From Paracoccaceae bacterium (GTDB lineage Bacteria > Pseudomonadota > Alphaproteobacteria > Rhodobacterales > Rhodobacteraceae), in the NCBI GenBank assembly GCA_028875855.1, contig JAGWVA010000009.1, forward strand, positions 1-64,000: a stretch of DNA of 64,000 bases. Direction: 5' to 3'. The notes below the pieces were generated by a model. It saw nothing but the letters and a program-made list of their open reading frames with translations, was not told the DNA's origin and did not search any database. Both the position numbers and the translations under genes were made by a program. This document shows positions 27,367 to 35,982 of this stretch, in pieces; within the stretch, counting starts at the first letter, position 1; every line of letters begins with the position of its first letter.

Positions 27367-28253
27367 GCACGATCGAGGGGTTCCTGCGGCGGCGGATCGA
27401 GACGAACGGCATCACGCTTTCCGTGCAGGAGGCAGGCGAAGGCCCGGCGCTGATCCTGCTGCACGGCTATCCGCAGAACGGCATGTGCTGGAGCCGCGTC
27501 GCCCCGGCTTTCGCCGAGCGGTTTCACGTCATCATTCCCGATCTGCGCGGCTATGGCCATTCCGATGCGCCCGAGGACGATGCCGGGCACGACACCTATT
27601 CCAAGCGCACGATGGCGCGCGACATCGCCGGGCTGATGGACGCTTTGCACCTGCCGCGGGCGCATGTCCTTGGGCATGACCGCGGCGCGCGGGTCGCCTA
27701 TCGGCTGGCCTTCGACATGCCCGAACGGGTGGAGCGGCTCGGCATCGTCGAGATCCTGCCGACCGCCGATTACTGGCGGAACTGGGATGCGAACATGGGG
27801 ATGGCGGCCTATCACTGGACCTTCCTCGCCCAGCCCGCGCCGCTACCCGAAAAGATGATCGGGGCCGATCCCGTCTTCTACATCGACTGGACGCTGCGCA
27901 GCTGGACGAAGGAGAAGACGCTGCATGTCTTCCCCGAAGAGGCGCTGGCCAGCTACCACGCGCAGGCGCGTGAGCCGGAGCGGATCGCCGCGATGTGCGC
28001 CGACTATCGCGCCGGGGCGACGATCGACCGGGCTCTGGATGAGGCCGACCGCGCGGCGGGCAGGAAGATCGCCGCGCCGCTGCATTTCCTTTGGGCGGAG
28101 ACGGGATTTCCCTCGCGCACCGGGAAGCCCGCCGCGCTGTGGCGCGACTGGGCGGTTGAGGTCACGGACACGTCCTGCGCCTGCGGCCATTTCGCGATGG
28201 AAGAGGCGCCGCACGACGTGATCCGCGCCTTCCTTCCGTTTTTCATGGCCTGA
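27363..28253 (+). CDS. Alpha/beta hydrolase resembling fluoroacetate/haloacetate dehalogenases
   Basis: A 296-residue alpha/beta hydrolase closely patterned on fluoroacetate dehalogenases: HGYPQN (oxyanion region), nucleophile Asp106 with carboxylate-binding Arg107 and Arg110 (GHDRGARV), the halide-pocket pair His151-Trp152 (YHWTFLAQPAPLPE), Tyr in DYRAG, and the catalytic His in CGHFAMEE. The charge-relay acid that is Asp in characterised enzymes is Glu130 here (IVEILPT). Epoxide hydrolases share the fold but not the HW/DRGAR set. No halide exporter or regulator is adjacent. The physiological substrate is uncertain. Confidence 0.72.
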   Translation: MSTIEGFLRRRIETNGITLSVQEAGEGPALILLHGYPQNGMCWSRVAPAFAERFHVIIPDLRGYGHSDAPEDDAGHDTYSKRTMARDIAGLMDALHLPRAHVLGHDRGARVAYRLAFDMPERVERLGIVEILPTADYWRNWDANMGMAAYHWTFLAQPAPLPEKMIGADPVFYIDWTLRSWTKEKTLHVFPEEALASYHAQAREPERIAAMCADYRAGATIDRALDEADRAAGRKIAAPLHFLWAETGFPSRTGKPAALWRDWAVEVTDTSCACGHFAMEEAPHDVIRAFLPFFMA

Positions 28254-28261
28254 GCCGTGCC

Positions 28262-28327
28262 GACGTTACGTCAGGCGGGCATCCGCGCGCGGATGCGGTA
28301 AGGTTGCGCCAAATTGGCCTGAGGCCA
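28262..28327. promoter_or_regulatory. Three perfect dyads upstream of the thiolase gene
   Basis: Within 66 bases: GACGT-T-ACGTC (28262-28272), GCATCCGCG/CGCGGATGC (28279-28296, no spacer), and TGGCCT-G-AGGCCA (28315-28327). None has a T-run, so operator sites for the thiolase are more likely than a terminator of the hydrolase gene. No known protein is assigned. Confidence 0.45.
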
Positions 28328-28343
28328 GATCAAGGGGGTAAGC

Positions 28344-29522
28344 ATGAGCGACGATATCGTGATCCTGTCCGGGGCCCGGACGGCCATCGGCACTTTTGGC
28401 GGCGCGCTGGCGGCGGTCCGGCCGATCGACCTCGGGACCGTCGCGGCCAAGGCGGCGCTGGAACGTGCGGGCGTGGACGGCGGCCGGATCGGCACCGTCG
28501 TCTTCGGCCATGTCATCAACACCGAACCCAAGGACATGTACCTTTCTCGCGTGGCCGCGATGCAGGCCGGCGTGCCCGAGACGACGCCCGCGATGAACGT
28601 GAACCGGCTCTGCGGGTCGGGCGCGCAGGCGATCGTGTCGGCGGCGCAGGCGCTGATGCTGGGGGATGCCGATTTCGCGCTGGCCGGCGGGGCGGAATGC
28701 ATGAGCCGGTCACCCTATATCGTGCCCTCGGCCCGCTGGGGGCAGAAGATGGGCGACGTCGAGACGCTCGACATGATGCTGGGCGCGCTGAACTGCCCCT
28801 TCGGCACCGGGCACATGGGCGTGACGGCGGAAAACGTCGCGCGCGAGCATGACGTCAGCCGCGAGGCGCAGGACGCCTTCGCGCTGGAAAGCCAGGCGCG
28901 GGCCGCCCGCGCGATTGCCGAGGGACGGTTCCGGGAGCAGATCGCCCCGGTGGAGATCATGACCCGCAAGGGCGCGGTGCACTTCGACGTGGACGAGCAC
29001 CCCAAGGCCACCAGCGCCGAGGCGCTGGCCGGTCTGCGCCCCGTCTTCCAGAAGGGCGGCAGCGTGACGGCGGGCAATGCGTCGGGCATCAACGACGGCG
29101 CGGCGGCCCTTGTCCTCGCGCGTGCGGGCGCGGCGGAAAAGGCGGGGCTGAAACCCCGGGCGCGGCTTCTGGGCTATGCCCATGCCGGCGTGCGCCCCGA
29201 GGTGATGGGTATCGGCCCGGTTCCGGCGGTCGAGGCGCTGTGCGCGCGCACGGGCCTGTCGGTCGGGGATTTCGACGTGATCGAATCGAACGAAGCCTTT
29301 GCCGCGCAGGCGCTCGCCGTCAGCAAGGAGCTGGGCCTCGACCCTGCGAAGGTGAACCCGAACGGCGGCGCCATCGCGCTTGGCCACCCCGTGGGCGCGA
29401 CCGGCGCGCTCATCACCGTCAAGGCGCTTTACGAGCTGGAGCGGATCGGCGGCAAGCGGGCGCTTGTTACCATGTGCATCGGCGGCGGTCAGGGCATCGC
29501 GCTCGCCTTCGAGCGGATCTGA
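28344..29522 (+). CDS. bktB: Acetyl-CoA acetyltransferase / beta-ketothiolase, BktB-like
   Basis: A 392-residue biosynthetic-type thiolase. Cys90 (NVNRLCGSG) is the acyl acceptor; the other active-site residues are in NEAFAAQA, GGAIALGHPVGATGA and CIGGGQG. The overall pattern (FGHVINTEPKDMYLSRVAA, DMMLGALNCPF, GYAHAGVRPEVMGIGPVPA) is closest to BktB of Cupriavidus, a thiolase condensing acetyl-CoA with acetyl- or propionyl-CoA for polyhydroxyalkanoate precursors. No phaB or phaC is adjacent, so a role in beta-oxidation cannot be excluded. AAGGGGG precedes the ATG. Confidence 0.85.
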   Translation: MSDDIVILSGARTAIGTFGGALAAVRPIDLGTVAAKAALERAGVDGGRIGTVVFGHVINTEPKDMYLSRVAAMQAGVPETTPAMNVNRLCGSGAQAIVSAAQALMLGDADFALAGGAECMSRSPYIVPSARWGQKMGDVETLDMMLGALNCPFGTGHMGVTAENVAREHDVSREAQDAFALESQARAARAIAEGRFREQIAPVEIMTRKGAVHFDVDEHPKATSAEALAGLRPVFQKGGSVTAGNASGINDGAAALVLARAGAAEKAGLKPRARLLGYAHAGVRPEVMGIGPVPAVEALCARTGLSVGDFDVIESNEAFAAQALAVSKELGLDPAKVNPNGGAIALGHPVGATGALITVKALYELERIGGKRALVTMCIGGGQGIALAFERI

Positions 29523-29543
29523 GGGACACGCCTGAAGGTTGCC

Positions 29544-29568
29544 CCCGCGCGACGCTCGGTCGTGCGGG
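29544..29568 (+). terminator. Hairpin downstream of the thiolase gene
   Basis: Arms CCCGCGCGAC and GTCGTGCGGG (one G-T pair) with a 5-base loop, followed only by TT. It lies 21 bases past the thiolase stop. A weak terminator at best. Confidence 0.35.
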
Positions 29569-29617
29569 TTGGCAGCCAGGAACCGGGCCTCTATATCGAC
29601 AGTCAAAGGAGACCCCG

Positions 29618-30088
29618 ATGCACTGGCAACTGTTCCTGATCTTTCTTGTGGCCTCTGCGGGGGCGGCCTCCACGGGGATGCTGTTCCCGCCGGGGACGTG
29701 GTATGAGGGGATGCGCAAACCGTCATGGACGCCGCCCCGCTGGGCCTTTCCGACGGTCTGGACCTTCCTCTACCTCGCCAGCTCGCTTGCCGCGAGCCGG
29801 GTCGCGGGCCTGCCGGGAAGCGGCATGGCGATGGCCTTCTGGGCCATGCAGATCGCCTTCAACACGCTCTGGACGCCGATGTTCTTCGGATTGCGCCGGA
29901 TGAAGGGGGCGCTGATCGCGATGGCCCTTCTTTGGGTCGCCGTGGTGGGCATGCTGGTGACCTTCTGGCCGCTTGACTGGATCGCGGGCCTGCTGGTCGT
30001 GCCCTATGTCATCTGGGTCAGCGTCGCGGCGGCGCTGAACCTGACGGTGGTCCGGCTGAACCCCGGCGGGGCTCCCGAGGAAGGCTGA
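29618..30088 (+). CDS. tspO: TspO/MBR family tryptophan-rich sensory protein
   Basis: A 156-residue, five-helix membrane protein of the TspO/peripheral benzodiazepine receptor family. Conserved aromatic blocks are PPGTWYEGMRKPSWTPPRWAFPTVWTFLYLA and QIAFNTLWTPMFFGLRRM, and it follows the R. sphaeroides TspO sequence closely from memory. TspO binds porphyrins and in R. sphaeroides negatively affects pigment genes. AAAGGAGA precedes the ATG. No photosynthesis genes are in the window, so a pigment role is only a possibility. It lies 152 bases upstream of rimP. Confidence 0.92.
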   Translation: MHWQLFLIFLVASAGAASTGMLFPPGTWYEGMRKPSWTPPRWAFPTVWTFLYLASSLAASRVAGLPGSGMAMAFWAMQIAFNTLWTPMFFGLRRMKGALIAMALLWVAVVGMLVTFWPLDWIAGLLVVPYVIWVSVAAALNLTVVRLNPGGAPEEG

Positions 30089-30099
30089 CCAACGAAGTC

Positions 30100-30128
30100 T
30101 TGCAGACTCGGGCGGATCGGCCTATATG
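30100..30128 (+). promoter_or_regulatory. Possible promoter of the rimP-nusA-ylxR-infB operon
   Basis: TTGCAG (30100-30105), a 17-base spacer and TATATG (30123-30128), just after the tspO stop. Transcription would start near 30135 and give a leader of about 105 bases with the structures described at 30149-30240. Confidence 0.45.
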
Positions 30129-30180
30129 GCCTTCAACAGCGGTGCTGCGGGGTCCAAACTCGCAGCCCATCGGAAGCGAT

Positions 30181-30210
30181 GACGGGCCGCGCGCCCGTCT
30201 TTTTGTTTTT
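30181..30210 (+). terminator. Intrinsic terminator 1 in the rimP leader / after tspO
   Basis: A 7-bp perfect stem GACGGGC/GCCCGTC with a CGCGC loop is followed by TTTTTGTTTTT. It could end tspO transcripts and also attenuate the rimP operon. Confidence 0.85.
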
Positions 30211-30227
30211 GGACTCGCGTCCTTTTT
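30211..30227 (+). terminator. Small hairpin 2 with T-run in the rimP leader
   Basis: GGAC-TCGC-GTCC followed by TTTTT, directly behind terminator 1. The 4-bp stem is weak alone but sits inside the proposed switching region. Confidence 0.45.
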
Positions 30228-30239
30228 CGTTTGGACCCA

Positions 30240-30854
30240 ATGACCGACCTGATCGCCAAAACCGCCATCGACCGGCGCCTTGCAGAGATCGTCAGCCCCG
30301 TGATCGAGGGGCTGGGATTCGAGCTGGTGCGCATCCGGCTGATGGGGGGCAAGACGCGCACCCTTCAGATCATGGCCGACCGTCCCGATGGCGGGATCGA
30401 AGTGGACGAATGCGCCCGCATCTCGACCGCCGTCTCGGCCGCGCTGGACGTGGAAGACCCGATCGAGGATGCCTATGTGCTTGAGGTTTCCTCTCCCGGC
30501 ATCGACCGGCCGCTGACCCGGCTGAAGGATTTCGACGCCTGGCGCGGCTGGGAAGCGCGGATCGAGACGACCGAGCTGATCGACGGTCGCCGCCGCTTCA
30601 AGGGCACGATCCAGGGCACCGAAGACAACGAGGTGCTGGTCGAGATCGAGGACCAGGGAGAACCCGTGACCATCGGCCTGCAATTCGACTGGCTGAGCGA
30701 CGCGAAGCTGATCCTTACTGACGAGCTGATCACCGAGATGCTGCGGCAACGCAAGGATGCCGGCGTCATCGACGAAAGCCAGTTCGACGAGATCGAAGAA
30801 ACCGAGGCGGACGAGGAGGACGATGCGTCTCCCGCCCCCGAGACGAAACACTGA
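30240..30854 (+). CDS. rimP: Ribosome maturation factor RimP
   Basis: A 204-residue RimP needed for 30S subunit assembly. The conserved blocks are [49 protein letters not shown] and [16 protein letters not shown]. An acidic tail ([13 protein letters not shown]) extends beyond the usual 150-170 residues, typical of alphaproteobacteria. The ATG at 30240 is preferred over TTG at 30231, although neither has a ribosome-binding site. First gene of the operon with nusA 16 bases downstream. Confidence 0.95.
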   Translation: MTDLIAKTAIDRRLAEIVSPVIEGLGFELVRIRLMGGKTRTLQIMADRPDGGIEVDECARISTAVSAALDVEDPIEDAYVLEVSSPGIDRPLTRLKDFDAWRGWEARIETTELIDGRRRFKGTIQGTEDNEVLVEIEDQGEPVTIGLQFDWLSDAKLILTDELITEMLRQRKDAGVIDESQFDEIEETEADEEDDASPAPETKH

Positions 30855-30870
30855 GCCCCGGGAGGGAATG

Positions 30871-32478
30871 ATGGCGATTACCTCTGCCAACCAGCTGGAA
30901 CTGTTGCAGACCGCCGAGGCGGTCGCGCGCGAGAAGATGATCGACCCGGATCTGGTGATCCAGGCGATGGAAGACAGCCTCGCCCGCGCGGCGAAGTCGC
31001 GCTATGGCAGCGAGCTGGACATCCGCGTGCACATCGACCGCCGCACCGGCCGGGCGACCTTCACCCGCGTGCGCACCGTGGTGGAAGACGAGGCCGTGGA
31101 AAACCACATGGCGCAGCTCACCGTGGCGCAGGCCCGCAAGATCAAGGCGGATGCCGAGATTGGCGACGAGCTGACCGACGAGGTTCCGCCCGTCGAAATG
31201 GGCCGCATCGCCGCGCAATCGGCCAAGCAGGTGATCCTGCAGAAGGTGCGCGAGGCCGAGCGTGACCGTCAGTTCGAGGAATTCAAGGACCGCAAGGGCA
31301 CGATCATCAACGGCGTGGTCAAGCGCGAGGAATACGGCAACATCATCGTCGATATCGGCCGGGGCGAAGGCATCCTGCGCCGCAACGAGAAGATCGGCCG
31401 CGAAAGCTACCGTCCGAACGACCGCATCCGCTGCTACATCAAGGACGTCCGCCGCGAGGCGCGCGGACCCCAGATCTTCCTCAGCCGCACCGACCCGCAG
31501 TTCATGGCCGAGCTGTTCAAGATGGAAGTGCCCGAAATCTACGACGGCATCATCGAGATCAAGGCCGTGGCCCGCGACCCGGGCAGCCGCGCGAAGATCG
31601 CCGTGATCTCCTATGACAACTCGATCGACCCGGTCGGCGCCTGCGTCGGCATGCGCGGCAGCCGCGTGCAGGCCGTGGTGAACGAGTTGCAAGGCGAGAA
31701 GATCGACATCATCCCGTGGAACCAGGACCAGGCGACCTTCCTCGTGAACGCGTTGCAGCCGGCCGAAGTCTCCAAGGTCGTGATCGACGAAGAAGCCGGC
31801 AAGATCGAAGTGGTGGTGCCCGACGAGCAACTGTCGCTCGCCATCGGTCGGCGCGGCCAGAACGTGCGGCTGGCGAGCCAGCTGACCGGGCTCGACATCG
31901 ACATCATGACGGAAGCCGAGGAAAGCCAGCGCCGTCAGGCCGAATTCGCCGAGCGGACCCAGCTCTTCATGGAGACGCTGGACGTGGACGAGATGATGGC
32001 ACAGCTTCTGGTGGCCGAAGGCTTCACCAGCCTCGAGGAAGTGGCCTATGTCGATCAGGACGAGCTTCTGTCCATCGATGGCTTCGACGAGGGCACGGCA
32101 GACGAGCTTCAGGCCCGCGCGCGCGACTTCCTGGAAGAGCAAAGCCGCAAGGCGCTGGAACACGCCCGCGAACTGGGGGCGGAAGACAGCCTGATCAGCT
32201 TCGAAGGCCTGACCCCGCAGATGGTCGAGGCGCTGGCCGAAGACGGCATCAAGACGCTGGAAGACTTCGCGACCTGCGCCGACTGGGAACTTGCCGGCGG
32301 CTGGACGACGGTCAACGGCGAGCGCAAGAAGGACGATGGCCTTCTGGAGAAGTTCGACATGAGCCTCGAGGAAGCGCAGCACCTGATCATGACCGCGCGC
32401 GTCATGCTGGGCTGGGTCGATCCGTCGGAGCTTGAGGCGGAAGAAGAGCCGGAAGACGGCGACGAGGCCGAGGACTGA
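30871..32478 (+). CDS. nusA: Transcription termination/antitermination factor NusA
   Basis: A 535-residue NusA. The N-terminal RNA polymerase-binding domain (1-130) is followed by S1 (GTIINGVVKREEYGNIIVDIGRGEGILRR), KH1 (SIDPVGACVGMRGSRVQAVVNELQGEKIDII), KH2 (EQLSLAIGRRGQNVRLASQLTG) and two C-terminal helix-hairpin-helix repeats, the full proteobacterial form. Two ATGs occur in tandem; 30871 is chosen because GGAGGG lies four bases before it, whereas 30868 is too close. NusA may control its own operon through the leader terminators. Confidence 0.97.
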   Translation: MAITSANQLELLQTAEAVAREKMIDPDLVIQAMEDSLARAAKSRYGSELDIRVHIDRRTGRATFTRVRTVVEDEAVENHMAQLTVAQARKIKADAEIGDELTDEVPPVEMGRIAAQSAKQVILQKVREAERDRQFEEFKDRKGTIINGVVKREEYGNIIVDIGRGEGILRRNEKIGRESYRPNDRIRCYIKDVRREARGPQIFLSRTDPQFMAELFKMEVPEIYDGIIEIKAVARDPGSRAKIAVISYDNSIDPVGACVGMRGSRVQAVVNELQGEKIDIIPWNQDQATFLVNALQPAEVSKVVIDEEAGKIEVVVPDEQLSLAIGRRGQNVRLASQLTGLDIDIMTEAEESQRRQAEFAERTQLFMETLDVDEMMAQLLVAEGFTSLEEVAYVDQDELLSIDGFDEGTADELQARARDFLEEQSRKALEHARELGAEDSLISFEGLTPQMVEALAEDGIKTLEDFATCADWELAGGWTTVNGERKKDDGLLEKFDMSLEEAQHLIMTARVMLGWVDPSELEAEEEPEDGDEAED

Positions 32479-32493
32479 GCCGGAGGGTAAGGC

Positions 32494-33126
32494 ATGACGC
32501 GCGGCGGTGCCGTGACCGATACGGACAACCCCGAACGGCGTTGCATCGTCACGGGTGACGTCGGGCCCAAGGCCCGGCTGATCCGTTTCGTGGTCGGCCC
32601 CGATGGTCAGGTCGTGGCGGATATCCTCGGCCGCCTGCCGGGCCGGGGCATCTGGGTCTCGGCCGATCGCGCGACAATCGAGAAGGCGGCGCGGAAGGGT
32701 CTGTTCTCCCGCGCCGCCAAACGCCCGGTCACCGTGCCAGAGGGCCTCGCCGACGCGGTCGAGGCGGCACAGGCCCGGCGCGTGGTGGACCTGCTGTCGC
32801 TGGCCCGCAAGGCGGGCGACGCGGTCGTCGGGTACGAGAAGGTGAAGGACTGGCTTGCCAAGGGCCGCGCTGTGGTTCTGGTGCAGGCATCGGACGGGTC
32901 GGAACGGGGCAAATCGAAGCTTCACCCGCCCGGGGGCAAGGACAGCTTCGTAGGCTGCCTGACCTCGCGGGAAATGGGTTTGGCTTTCGCCCGGGAACAT
33001 GCGATACACGGCGCGCTTGCCGCTGGTGGACTCGCAACCCGTGTTGTAGAGGAAGCGGCAAAGCTCGCGGGATTGCGCGAGCGGATCGGCGGCCCGGCCG
33101 CCGGGAAGGATACGAAAGACGCATGA
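32494..33126 (+). CDS. ylxR: YlxR (RnpM)-type RNA-binding protein with L7Ae-like C-terminal domain
   Basis: A 210-residue, two-part protein. Residues 10-90 are a YlxR/DUF448 domain ([43 protein letters not shown]). Residues 95-200 resemble the ribosomal L7Ae/L30e RNA-binding fold ([43 protein letters not shown]). YlxR is an RNA-binding protein reported as a modulator of RNase P in Gram-positive bacteria. Its position between nusA and infB is conserved. It overlaps infB by four bases. Confidence 0.9.
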   Translation: MTRGGAVTDTDNPERRCIVTGDVGPKARLIRFVVGPDGQVVADILGRLPGRGIWVSADRATIEKAARKGLFSRAAKRPVTVPEGLADAVEAAQARRVVDLLSLARKAGDAVVGYEKVKDWLAKGRAVVLVQASDGSERGKSKLHPPGGKDSFVGCLTSREMGLAFAREHAIHGALAAGGLATRVVEEAAKLAGLRERIGGPAAGKDTKDA

Positions 33127-35654
33127 GCGATACTGACGGCAAGAAACCGCTGGGCCTTGGCGGGGCCCGTTCGGGGCAGGTGAAGCAAAGCTTCAGCCAC
33201 GGGCGGACCAAGAGCGTCCTGGTCGAAACCAAGCGCAAGCGCGTTGTGGTGCCGAAGCCCGGTGCCGCGCCTGCCGGTTCGGGCGGGGCTGCTCCGGTTG
33301 GCGATCCCTCGCGCCGGCCCGCGGGCATCAGCGATGCCGAGATGGAACGCCGCCTGAAGGCGGTGCAGGCGGCGCGTGCGCGCGAAGCCGAAGAAACGGC
33401 GCAACGCGAGGCCGACGAGCGCGCCCGCGAGGAAGAGCGCCGGCGCAAGCTTGAAGAGCTGGAAGCCAAGGAGCGCGCCGAGCGCGAACTGGCGGAAGCG
33501 CAGCGGCGCAAGGCCGAAGAGGAAGCCCGCCAGAAAGCGGAAGCCGAAGCCGCGGAAGAGCGCGCGAAGGCACGCAAGGCCGAAACCGGCACGGCGCCGC
33601 GCGCCAAGCCCGCGGCCGCCCCGGCCGCTGCCGCCCCGGCCGAGGGCGAGGCACGTGGCCCTGCCCGGCCCGCGACCCCGGTGTCGCGCAAGGCGGAACG
33701 CGAGCGCGAGGAACGCGACGGCAATCGCGGCGGCAAGGTCCGCGGCGACGATGGCCGCCGGTCCGGCAAGCTGACCCTGACCGAGGCGCTTTCGGGCGAA
33801 GGCGGCCGTCAGCGCAGCCTTGCCGCGATGAAGCGCAAGCAGGAAAAGGCGCGCCAGAAGGCGATGGGCTTCGGCCAGAAGGCCGAGAAGCAAAGCCGCG
33901 ACGTGCAGCTTCCCGAAACCATCGTGGTGCAGGAACTTGCCAACCGCATGGCCGAGCGTGCCGCCGACGTGGTCAAGGCGCTGATGAAGATGGGCATGAT
34001 GGTCAGCATGAACCAGCCCATCGACGCCGACACGGCCGAACTGGTGATCGAGGAATTCGGCCACCGCGCCGTGCGCGTGTCCGACTCGGACGTCGAACAG
34101 GTGATCGAGCAGGTCGAGGACAAGTCCGAAGACCTCAAGGCGCGCCCCCCGGTCATCACGATCATGGGTCACGTGGACCACGGCAAGACCTCGCTTCTGG
34201 ACGCGATCCGACATGCGAACGTCGTGTCGGGCGAAGCTGGCGGGATCACCCAGCACATCGGCGCCTATCAGGTGACGACGGAATCGGGCAGCGTTCTGAC
34301 GTTCCTCGACACGCCTGGCCACGCGGCCTTCACCTCGATGCGGGCCCGCGGTGCGCAGGTGACGGATATCGTCGTGCTTGTCGTTGCCGCGGACGATGCG
34401 GTGATGCCGCAGACGGTCGAGGCGATCAACCACGCCAAGGCGGCGAAGGTTCCGATGATCGTCGCCATCAACAAGTGCGACAAGCCGGATGCGAACCCGC
34501 AGAAGGTGCGGACCGACCTGCTTCAGCACGAAGTCGTGGTCGAAGCCCTGTCGGGCGACGTGCAGGACGTCGAAGTCTCGGCCAAGACCGGCAAGGGTCT
34601 GGACACGCTTCTGGACGCCATCGCCCTGCAGGCCGAGATCCTTGAGCTGAAGGCCAACCCCGACCGCGCCGCCCAAGGCGCCGTGATCGAGGCGCAGCTT
34701 GACGTGGGCCGCGGCCCCGTGGCGACGGTTCTGGTGCAGAACGGCACCCTGCACCGCGGCGACATCTTCGTCGTCGGCGAGCAGTGGGGCAAGGTGCGCG
34801 CGCTGCTCAACGACCGTGGCGAACGCGTCGAAGAGGCCGGCCCTTCGGTTCCGGTCGAGGTTCTGGGCCTCAACGGCACGCCGCAGGCTGGCGACGTGCT
34901 GAACGTGGTCGCCACCGAAGCGCAGGCGCGCGAAATTGCCGCCTACCGCGAACAGGCGGCCAAGGACAAGCGCGCGGCGGCGGGCGCTGCGACGACGCTG
35001 GAGCAGCTCATGGCGAAGGCCAAGGCCGACGCCAACGTGGCCGAGCTTCCCGTTCTGGTGAAGGCCGACGTGCAGGGCTCTGCCGAAGCGATCGTGCAGG
35101 CGCTGGAGAAGATCGGCAACGACGAGGTGCGCGTGCGCGTGCTGCATTCGGGCGTGGGCGCGATCACCGATACCGACGTGGGTCTGGCCGAGGCCAGCGG
35201 CGCGCCGATCATCGGCTTCAACGTCCGCGCCAATGCCTCGGCCCGCACGACGGCAAACCAGAAGGGCGTGGAAATCCGCTACTACTCGATCATCTACGAC
35301 CTCGTGGATGACGTGAAGGCGGCGGCCTCGGGCCTTCTGTCGGCGGAAGTGCGCGAACGCTTCATCGGTTATGCCGAGATCCGGCAGGTCTTCAAGGTCA
35401 CGGGCATCGGCAAGGTTGCCGGTTGCCTTGTCACCGAAGGCGTGGCGCGCCGCTCTGCGGGCGTGCGCCTGCTGCGCGACAACGTGGTGATCCACGAAGG
35501 CACGCTGAAGACGCTCAAGCGTTTCAAGGACGAGGTGAAGGAAGTTCCCTCGGGCCAGGAATGCGGCATGGCGTTCGAGAACTACGACGACATCCGCGAA
35601 GGCGACGTCATCGAAATCTTCGAACGCGAAGAGGTCGAGCGCAAGCTGGCCTGA
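33123..35654 (+). CDS. infB: Translation initiation factor IF-2
   Basis: An 843-residue IF-2. A long charged N-terminal region (about residues 60-260) is rich in Ala/Glu/Arg/Lys and likely helical. The G domain has GHVDHGKT (about 350), DTPGHAAF and NKCD. Domains II, III and C2 follow, ending in the fMet-tRNA-binding domain ([21 protein letters not shown]). IF-2 is a GTPase that brings initiator tRNA to the 30S subunit. ATG overlaps the ylxR stop; a strong terminator follows. Confidence 0.97.
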   Translation: MSDTDGKKPLGLGGARSGQVKQSFSHGRTKSVLVETKRKRVVVPKPGAAPAGSGGAAPVGDPSRRPAGISDAEMERRLKAVQAARAREAEETAQREADERAREEERRRKLEELEAKERAERELAEAQRRKAEEEARQKAEAEAAEERAKARKAETGTAPRAKPAAAPAAAAPAEGEARGPARPATPVSRKAEREREERDGNRGGKVRGDDGRRSGKLTLTEALSGEGGRQRSLAAMKRKQEKARQKAMGFGQKAEKQSRDVQLPETIVVQELANRMAERAADVVKALMKMGMMVSMNQPIDADTAELVIEEFGHRAVRVSDSDVEQVIEQVEDKSEDLKARPPVITIMGHVDHGKTSLLDAIRHANVVSGEAGGITQHIGAYQVTTESGSVLTFLDTPGHAAFTSMRARGAQVTDIVVLVVAADDAVMPQTVEAINHAKAAKVPMIVAINKCDKPDANPQKVRTDLLQHEVVVEALSGDVQDVEVSAKTGKGLDTLLDAIALQAEILELKANPDRAAQGAVIEAQLDVGRGPVATVLVQNGTLHRGDIFVVGEQWGKVRALLNDRGERVEEAGPSVPVEVLGLNGTPQAGDVLNVVATEAQAREIAAYREQAAKDKRAAAGAATTLEQLMAKAKADANVAELPVLVKADVQGSAEAIVQALEKIGNDEVRVRVLHSGVGAITDTDVGLAEASGAPIIGFNVRANASARTTANQKGVEIRYYSIIYDLVDDVKAAASGLLSAEVRERFIGYAEIRQVFKVTGIGKVAGCLVTEGVARRSAGVRLLRDNVVIHEGTLKTLKRFKDEVKEVPSGQECGMAFENYDDIREGDVIEIFEREEVERKLA

Positions 35655-35672
35655 TCCGGCAGGACGAAACAG

Positions 35673-35709
35673 AAAGGCCGGGGATGTGGCGATACATCCC
35701 CGGCCTTTT
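35673..35709. terminator. Bidirectional intrinsic terminator after infB
   Basis: A perfect 15-bp stem (AAAGGCCGGGGATGT and its complement) with a 6-base loop is followed by TTTT on the plus strand and TTT on the minus. It ends the rimP-infB operon and probably the small minus-strand gene that stops at 35726. Confidence 0.9.
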
Positions 35710-35725
35710 CCGTTCTACGCGCGCA

Positions 35726-35875
35726 TCAGGCGACGCGCCGCGCCAAGGCCTCGACCGGGCGGCCGGTGTAGGTCTTCTCGCCGACACGGACCATGATGTT
35801 TCCGTTGGCAAGCTGACCGACAAAGATACCCTGAACGGACACGCAGGTGCCGATCATGACGGTGCGTATGGTCAT
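35726..35875 (-). CDS. Small conserved-looking protein, 49 residues, function unknown
   Basis: A 49-residue protein from the ATG at 35875, with a GGGGGAA site before it. It has the shape of a tiny beta-barrel or SH3-like strand repeat (VSVQGIFVGQLANGNIMVRVGEKTYTGRPV), no signal peptide or membrane segment, and an alanine/arginine C-terminal end. I recall similar short proteins in Rhodobacterales but no name. The tight fit between the infB terminator and mutT supports it being real. A longer upstream reading overlaps mutT and is unlikely. Confidence 0.6.
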   Translation of the reverse strand: MTIRTVMIGTCVSVQGIFVGQLANGNIMVRVGEKTYTGRPVEALARRVA

Positions 35876-35982
35876 CGCGATGTTCCCCCGAAGTCCTTCC
35901 CCATGGCACAACACTAGACGGCCTTCGGCAAAAAGCCAGCCGCCATTCATGCTATTGGGAGTATATTTTGGTGCATCGGATA

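Larger units (their letters stand above)
30149..30240 (+). promoter_or_regulatory. Structured rimP leader, candidate attenuator and start-codon occluder
   Basis: GGGTCCAAAC (30150-30159) is perfectly complementary to GTTTGGACCC (30229-30238), which ends one base before the rimP ATG (30240). The seven-base part GTCCAAA (30152-30158) can alternatively pair with TTTGGAC at 30208-30214, between two terminator hairpins. Pairings are mutually exclusive. No Shine-Dalgarno sequence is visible before the ATG. Because the operon encodes NusA, autoregulation at these terminators is plausible but unproven. Confidence 0.5.

Noticed and set aside
33420-33700. Repeat or low-complexity insertion in infB
   Set aside because: The Ala/Glu/Arg/Lys-rich stretch is the normal variable N-terminal region of IF-2.
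30766-35495. Two minus-strand open frames (747 and 857 codons) antisense to nusA, ylxR and infB
   Set aside because: Composition is Ala/His/Leu/Asp-rich shadow of the sense strand, with no start signals.
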